From contig JAKZAN010000006.1 of NCBI GenBank assembly GCA_023053545.1, positions 563,001 through 627,000 on the forward strand: DNA of 64,000 nucleotides, read 5' to 3'. The notes below the pieces were generated by a model that had not been told where the DNA came from, made no database searches, and worked only from the letters and a program-made list of their open reading frames with translations. This DNA comes from Lepidurus packardi. Taxonomy: Eukaryota; Arthropoda; Branchiopoda; Notostraca; Triopsidae. Numbering within the stretch: the first letter of the stretch is position 1; each line of letters opens with the position of its first letter. A program made the translations under genes and the position numbers. This document shows positions 58,301-64,000 of this stretch, one piece after another.

Positions 58301-58344
58301 CTATTATCGTAATGTAAGGCTTCGAGGATCAACGTGAAGGACCG
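46339..58344 (-). CDS. Ser: Serrate/Jagged-type Notch ligand, 16 visible exons, N-terminal exon(s) not found
   Basis: Membrane-bound DSL ligand of Notch. Minus-strand exons: 58344-58284, 55132-54872, 54792-54732, 53367-53234, 52628-52395, 50481-50368, 49923-49717, 49652-49525, 49429-49279, 48794-48642, 48560-48447, 48378-48151, 48074-47536, 47461-47123, 47063-46916, 46862-46339. Phases all agree; 1,131 residues are visible. In order: the end of the MNNL domain ([13 protein letters not shown]), the DSL domain with [19 protein letters not shown], 16 EGF repeats, a Cys-rich von Willebrand C-like region ([18 protein letters not shown]), a juxtamembrane region, one membrane span ([19 protein letters not shown]) and a cytoplasmic tail ending DMVV, a possible PDZ ligand. 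EGF10 carries the insertion typical of Jagged. Sixteen EGFs and the Cys-rich region indicate Serrate/Jagged, not Delta. The signal peptide and first part of MNNL are missing and probably lie beyond the window. Confidence 0.93.
55225..55330. repeat. AGAAAT/AGAAT microsatellite in Serrate intron
   Basis: Irregular runs of ATAGAAATAGAAT and TTTTATAGAATTT lie just upstream (in gene sense) of the DSL exon acceptor. Confidence 0.85.
55376..55560. repeat. ACAGTTTCATTAAACTTTTC tandem repeat in Serrate intron
   Basis: Five to six imperfect copies of ACAGTTTCATTAAACTTTTC occur, and a longer duplicated context (CAGTAAAAATGTGTCCTTTA compared with CAGTCAAAACGTGTCCTTTA) shows a duplication of about 150 bp. 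Confidence 0.8.
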
Positions 58345-61300
58345 CTGTAAGAAACAAAAAATACGCGTTTAAATTCTATTAATAAAAAAAAAATAATTCG
58401 CTGAACGTCACATGTTTTAAAAAAATGGATAGTACACTACGTATTGCATAGTCAATTAAGCTCCGAACATCAAATAGGAGTTGTCTGGCATTGGCTAAGC
58501 TTGGCAGTGGTGAGGAATGATTGTAATCATGGGGCGCATACAAACCAACAGTTTTATCTCACCAATACCAACGCGTTTACCAACTTTTTCCCGCGCTCCA
58601 CTTTTCCCGATAACCAAACACGGCCACGCTCTTTTTCGTAACCTTTTTTCCTGTTTTTCATCCAGAGGTATATAGCATTTTGGTCGGTATTGATATGCTA
58701 ATCGCACTACCTTTGGGTTTGTGCTGGCTGCTATGCCATGCTCCCCAATACACACAACTCTTATGCTAATCTTTCTCATCAACGTCTTATGAATAACCCT
58801 CCACCACAGCAGACAAATTGGCTTCTGTCAATAAAAACCTTCTTTCCATATAATCCACGACACACCACATCATCAACATAATGCAAGCAGGCAACTTTCC
58901 TTTTTGCCAAATTCTTTCCTTCATTTTTTTCCTGCCTGGGTACATGTATACGTGGTCCACTTGGTTTTGCTCCCAATTTTTCCGCCACGAAGAAATTTAC
59001 GACACCAAGTCGTGCATGCAAAAATCTACAGAGCCCCCAAACCGCTGTGCTTCCATTTCCCCCCTCCTTCAGCTCTACTAGCTCTTTAATAACGTTTCCA
59101 CACAAGCACTTGTCTGCCAAGCGAGATAAGCCATCTTGATCTCGCCAGAAAGGCGAGTTTAATTGCCTATTATCAAGTCCCCTTCAAAAACTCGGGACTT
59201 CTGGCTGTTGACCATTATAGTGGAGACAGAAGTACAGTTCCTTATCTACGAATACCATCTACATATCCAACCATTGTCCCCCAAGCGCACACATACACAC
59301 CATTTTTCCCCCTTCTCAAATTTTTACCTTAACAACTAACCAAGTGTACATATCCAAGTGTACATAATCCTCGCAAGAAAAGCCTTTTTTGATGTGGACT
59401 GTTTTGAAGTGAGCCTGGTGTTCTTGTCTTCAGCTTCTCCACCACCACCCCCAAACATTCCTAGCATTGTTACACCCTAAGTGTTCTAGTTCCATCATTT
59501 GCATGGAACAAGCGTGCACCCTTTTCAGTAAGTCAAAACGCTTAAGGAATGGGGGATGGATGAGCTGAAGAAGGGTTGTTCGCTCTGCCAACGTGAACGG
59601 AGTGAACGAAACGGGAAAAAGTTCTCTACCAAAGCAAACAATTGGTCTCGGGCGTTTAAGACCCTACCATGCACTTGTTCCTTTAGTCCAAAGCCCTCAA
59701 ATCTCCAATGCAAACGTATTCAATTTAACCCCCTTTTTATAATACATCCATCCACCCACCACACGCCAAACACGTGTCGTGTGGCAATCACTCATCACAT
59801 TCATTGGGAAAGAAAAATAGTTTCGCGCCTTAAAACCCCCATCTAATTCCATGGTCGCATTCCACGTTGCAGCCAGGCATCGAAGCGGTCAAATAACTTC
59901 GGAAAGTTCCTTTAAGAAAGGCGTGATTGAATTTTTTTTTTTCTCCAACGTTTTTTTTTCCTCCAAACTTTTTTCGGGGGATTTATTTTTATTTATTGCC
60001 TGATAGTAAAAAAGTAAGGCATGCTATAATGAGCTCAGTAATAGTGTCACGTCAAGACAGTATTCGTGCTGTAGACGCTGCAGACTACAGTCGAAAAGAA
60101 AAGAAGCATGCCATTCTCAACAATACTCTGCTCTTGAAAATCGTGAAAGGCATTCCAGCGCGCAACTCCGGCGCTTAGCAGACGGAGACTATTGGGGACT
60201 TCATAAAGGATGACTAGCTGACCATGGCCCAGGATTTTTCACGCTCGTAACCAAGAGTAAATAAAAAGGAAAGAGATATGACGGGACTGGTCAGATGCAT
60301 CAGCGTTAGAGGAAGGTGAAGAGACTTTTCTTTATTAATGGTTCATCTGCTACCTTTTGGCCCAGCTTCTTGGCATTCCTTTCTACTACGATATCCGTCA
60401 TACTTATTCAAATGCCTAAATACACCTACAGAGGGTTTTATAAGCTGTCTTTCGGTCTTTTTTCTTACTTTTCTTTTGAGTCCCTTGTGTGTGCGTGGAG
60501 TCCCAATGTGTTGTGTTGCTCATGCCACGCCACAGCAGATTTTTACCTTTTGGGAACTATTACCAGGCTCCTTTTGACTCCTCATGAAAAGGATAATGGG
60601 ACCAAACCGAAACGCTCGGTCTCAAAAAGACCACCCTGAACGTCCTTAGTGATCTGGCATTATAGCTTTTCCTTTTTTTTTTTTTAAAATAAAAGTGGCA
60701 ACTGCAAGATGCTCCAAAAGTTTTCCAGATTTTTAGCCCTTAACCAAATAAAATTAAAATGTATCGTTCAAAGAAATTTATCGTATGTTTTAAATTTATC
60801 TTTTAAATTATTTCATATAACTCAGCACAAAGATTTATTTTGTTGTTCGCCATGCAAAAAAAAAAGGAAAAGAGGAGAAGGACGGGTTTACTCTCATGAA
60901 AAAAAGTGGCTTTTATAGACGTAAAGTAAAGCCAAAGAAAAAAAAAATAACGGTTTGGACTTTTGGTTGGGGATCCTGAGGGCAAACTTGCGCATTCTTG
61001 CTCTACAATAGTTGCGTTGGTTAAGTTGGGAAGGTTGAGGGCATATTAAGCGAACGTTTTGCTCCATGGGGTTGCTTCCAGCTACATTACTACACTCCAG
61101 CACGCAGCCAATGCGGACAGGATCGCCTGTACATTCGTGTGACAGGCGCTCGCCAACAACTGCTCGGGGAAACTCATCTTTGGCTGTCGCATTAAGAAGG
61201 AAATGTGTGGCGAAATACTAAGGTTGCCAAGCCTTCCAAAAGCGGAAACAGTTCGGGCTCTATAGTATACTCCTTGTTTAATAAGTTTATCCACCTTCTC

Positions 61301-62276
61301 AAACAAGAACACCTGGACTGTCCAAGGGGATGTTAGGAAAGCAAAAGGCAGATTCAATTACCAGTCTTTTCGCACGTGCTGTGATCAAATTATTCCAAAT
61401 CCGGTGTCACACAATTTTAATCCCACTGTACACCACTTTATCATCATTGTATGCACGGCATGAGTCATCCTAGATCCTAGTGTACGGAAACTAGCGACAG
61501 ACGGATAAGGGCCTGTTTTTTAATCCTTTTATTCCCCCATCTCACTTTCATACACAAAGTGTCCCATATGCATATGGATATGTTCGCCACCCCAAATCCA
61601 TACTTTTATCCCACATTGGCGTGTTCTTGGACGGGTCTAGCCTTTAATGAAGTTGTTTAAACTCCCAAAGACACGCTATTAGGGTTTAGCGTGACTCTTT
61701 TGGGGCAGCTTTTCCCCCGCTTGTTAGTTGACTTTTCCACCAAATGATGGGACACAGTTTTAGGGGGTTAGAAGAAAAAAGGACTAATAGAATAAGGTCC
61801 ACTGTCCCCAAGACATCACGAGACCTGCTCTTTTTTCAATGTTCGCAGGATGGGTGACAGATACGAATCTCTGTGATTCTTTGAAAACAGGTCTGGCAAA
61901 CAAAATGAAGATTCGAGCTATTCAGGGTGGTCTGTGCTTCTCATGTGACCATTACAACACAATTCCACCTCCCTTAAATGTCCAAGTAAAGATAGGCTTT
62001 CTTGAGCCAGGTGTATTACCACATCAGTGCCACCCGCTAGAAAAAACTCCGCTTTTTCCCCAATCCCGTTTGCTTTAACGTTTCGCGTCCGGGCCAAGAA
62101 ACATGCGAACAACTAGTCAAGGCAAGTCCCCAATGTCGACCAAAGTAAGCTGTCACAGGTGCGTCGCACCTGAAGGGGCTTTAGCTTCTAATGAGAAGCC
62201 CTCTTCAAAGTATACCTGTGATTCTTTACGCCGTTGACAAGGAAGTATGGCAGAAGGATGGCAGAAGGATTCACGA

Positions 62277-62490
62277 TAACCCAAAATAAAAATAAAAGCC
62301 GCGAAGGGTAATACCATGATAGACAATTCCCAGAAATTAACGTAACGAATTTCTTGTCTTTTCAACAGGTCACACACAAGGATCCGAGATAACCCAAACT
62401 AAAAATAAAAGGCGCGAAGGGTAATATCATGAGAGACAATTCCCAGAAATTAACGCAACCCATTTCGCGTCTTTTCAACAGGTCACACAC
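62277..62490. repeat. Tandem duplication of about 111 bp
   Basis: Two copies share ATAACCCAAA, AAAAATAAAAG, GCGAAGGGTAAT, GACAATTCCCAGAAATTAAC and TCTTTTCAACAGGTCACACA. They differ at roughly ten positions. No function is apparent. Confidence 0.8.
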
Positions 62491-62812
62491 GGTCCCTGAT
62501 GAACCCTACCGATACCCCACGGGCTGTAGTCTCAAGTGACACGCTAAACAAGTCCAAAAACGAGCTGTCTGAAGAAGAACAACGAAGAAAAACCTTTTTT
62601 TGTATGGTTCCCCCACATCAAAAACGTGTCATTGACAACAACCGAGACCTTCGATAAGCCAACGTCTGTAATGTCTTTGTAACCCAGCAATTTTCCTTAT
62701 TAAGGATTTTTTTTTTTTTATTTCTTCCTTTTCTGTTATTCTTTTTCTAAAGCCTTTTTAAAAGTCGTTAGAGCAATACTTGTCCCATGGCTTCGAATCT
62801 CAACTTAAGAAA

Positions 62813-62836
62813 TCTATCTATCTATCTATCTATCTC
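62813..62836. repeat. (CTAT)n microsatellite
   Basis: About six uninterrupted CTAT units. Confidence 0.9.
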
Positions 62837-64000
62837 CCAAGCATGGGGGGAAAAGCCAGAATTAAGGCAAGACGGACACTATGTATGTGCAGTCCTGGGG
62901 TATATATCATATGTCGTTATGCAAATGAAGAGGAATGAAGTTTTGGTGACTCTTTTATCGGGAGAGGTCATCTCCGAGGCAAGCCAAGCAGGAGGTCTTA
63001 CCTTGGGATCATTTCTCTCCTTGCTCTTTTCCTTTTTCTCTCCTTTCTTGTATACTTCCACCGTCTCTACAGTGCTTCTACTGCGCCCTCAGTCCAGGGA
63101 GACTGTCCTGTTATGTCGCTCTAAAGTGGCTTTGCAAAAATCCAAATCCTCCTGTACCAATCTCCACATGTGTCGCTTGGAAAACTTGGCCCGCACCTGG
63201 TAGCGCGCCAACGTACAGAATATACATACATACACACACGATGGATGGTCCATGATAGTGTTATGGCAGCGTCCATTCCCCTTTTTTCTTTCTCTTCACA
63301 TATGAAAGAGTCATCCTCATTTACGGCAAAGCCACCATGAAAATTGATGGAAGCCTTTAGCAAGTAACGCACGCAAAATGAATTTTCACGGACGCTATTC
63401 AGACGCCATATAGGGAGTTCCAAAAGTGCCTGGCTCGTAAATCTTTCCACTAAAGCTTCTCCAGCCCAAATTCAGATTTCAAATCTCCAAAGGAAAAAAA
63501 AAGTCCCCGTCAAGCTAACCCACAATGCTGATACACAACGAATTACAAATTGTATCCATCACTTATGAAGGTGGGCAAAAATGCGTCCATGTCCAAATGC
63601 TCAAAACGTATGGGCTAACCCAACAAAGCCCTTTTAAAAAAAAAAAGTTTAAAAAAAAAAGTCCTCAGAAAGTTTCACATATTTGGGTGAGCTGGCGTGA
63701 GATTGTTGGAAACAGATTAGTTTGCCCAAGACCAGGATCAAGTCGTCAGAACTGAAAAGTGAACAGGAAATTCCTCGCTAATGAAGATGTCGGCAGCTCG
63801 GAAAACTTGAGTTCTTGTCCACCTAAAACCTCGCATCCGAGTATTTCTTGGTTGGAATGCTCCTTGTCATCAAGTACAGCGCCCAAGCAATATACCTGAC
63901 ATGACGAATGAGTCTCTCTCTGAACAATGTCTTTCTCTCTGGCAAAGTTGAGCCGGTGTATGTGTCTCATTCCCAAACCTCGTCGGTGCCATCAGACAAC

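Larger units (their letters stand above)
58345..64000. other. Presumed 5' intron or upstream region of Serrate/Jagged
   Basis: I searched both strands for the missing MNNL exon and for other genes without success. ORFs up to 138 codons exist (for example 62787-63203 plus) but none shows a recognisable domain or splice structure. Local features are a small hairpin at about 59140-59160 (CTCGCCAGAAAGGCGAG) and homopolymer runs. The coding exon at 58344 starts at an acceptor with phase 0, so at least one more coding exon must exist upstream. Confidence 0.45.

Noticed and set aside
58345-64000. Missing N-terminal MNNL exon of Serrate
   Set aside because: I looked on the minus strand for the Cys-rich VCLKHYQ-like and TPVLGG-like segments and found none; the exon is probably outside the window.

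Overview
The window is nuclear DNA from an arthropod, probably a non-insect such as a crustacean (the group within arthropods is an inference). Most genes are split by GT-AG introns. RpS23, Serrate/Jagged, CPEB/Orb2 and ZDHHC16 read as animal orthologues, and a chitin-binding cuticle-protein relic points to Arthropoda. The background is AT-rich with many tandem repeats; exons stand out by GC content. All gene models were spliced by eye using GT-AG signals and codon phase.

Layout. (1) 1.9-4.5 kb: a small HOPX-like homeobox gene on the plus strand converges on a complete eight-exon ZDHHC16 palmitoyltransferase on the minus strand. (2) 4.5-25.1 kb: a repeat-rich divergent intergenic region, then a CPEB2-4/Orb2-type translational regulator on the plus strand (seven coding exons, 800 codons). 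Its two big introns are largely tandem arrays, including a family of regularly spaced hairpin-forming repeats and a solitary near-perfect 29-bp hairpin. (3) 27.6-42.1 kb: three tandem copies of a secreted papain-fold (C1A cathepsin-like) gene in a roughly 6-kb cassette, with 128-bp satellite arrays downstream of copies 1 and 2 and at most a truncated unit after copy 3. All three have intact ORFs but have lost the catalytic Cys and His, and the exons are hypervariable while the introns are nearly identical. A fourth cassette survives only as upstream sequence. (4) 42.1-43.5 kb: a junction full of relics (12-bp repeat, frameshifted cuticle fragment, MATH and BTB fragments). (5) 44-45.1 kb: RpS23 on the minus strand. 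(6) 46.3-58.3 kb: Serrate/Jagged on the minus strand from part of the MNNL domain through DSL, 16 EGF repeats, the Cys-rich region, the membrane span and the C terminus. Its first exon(s) were not found and probably lie beyond 64 kb, so 58.3-64 kb is most simply its 5' intron.

The single-copy genes are housekeeping or developmental and look unrelated to one another. The unusual part is the tandem pseudoprotease family, whose pattern of conserved introns and divergent exons resembles genes under diversifying selection, as in venom, reproductive or immune proteins. No tRNA, rRNA, CRISPR array or intact transposon was recognised.
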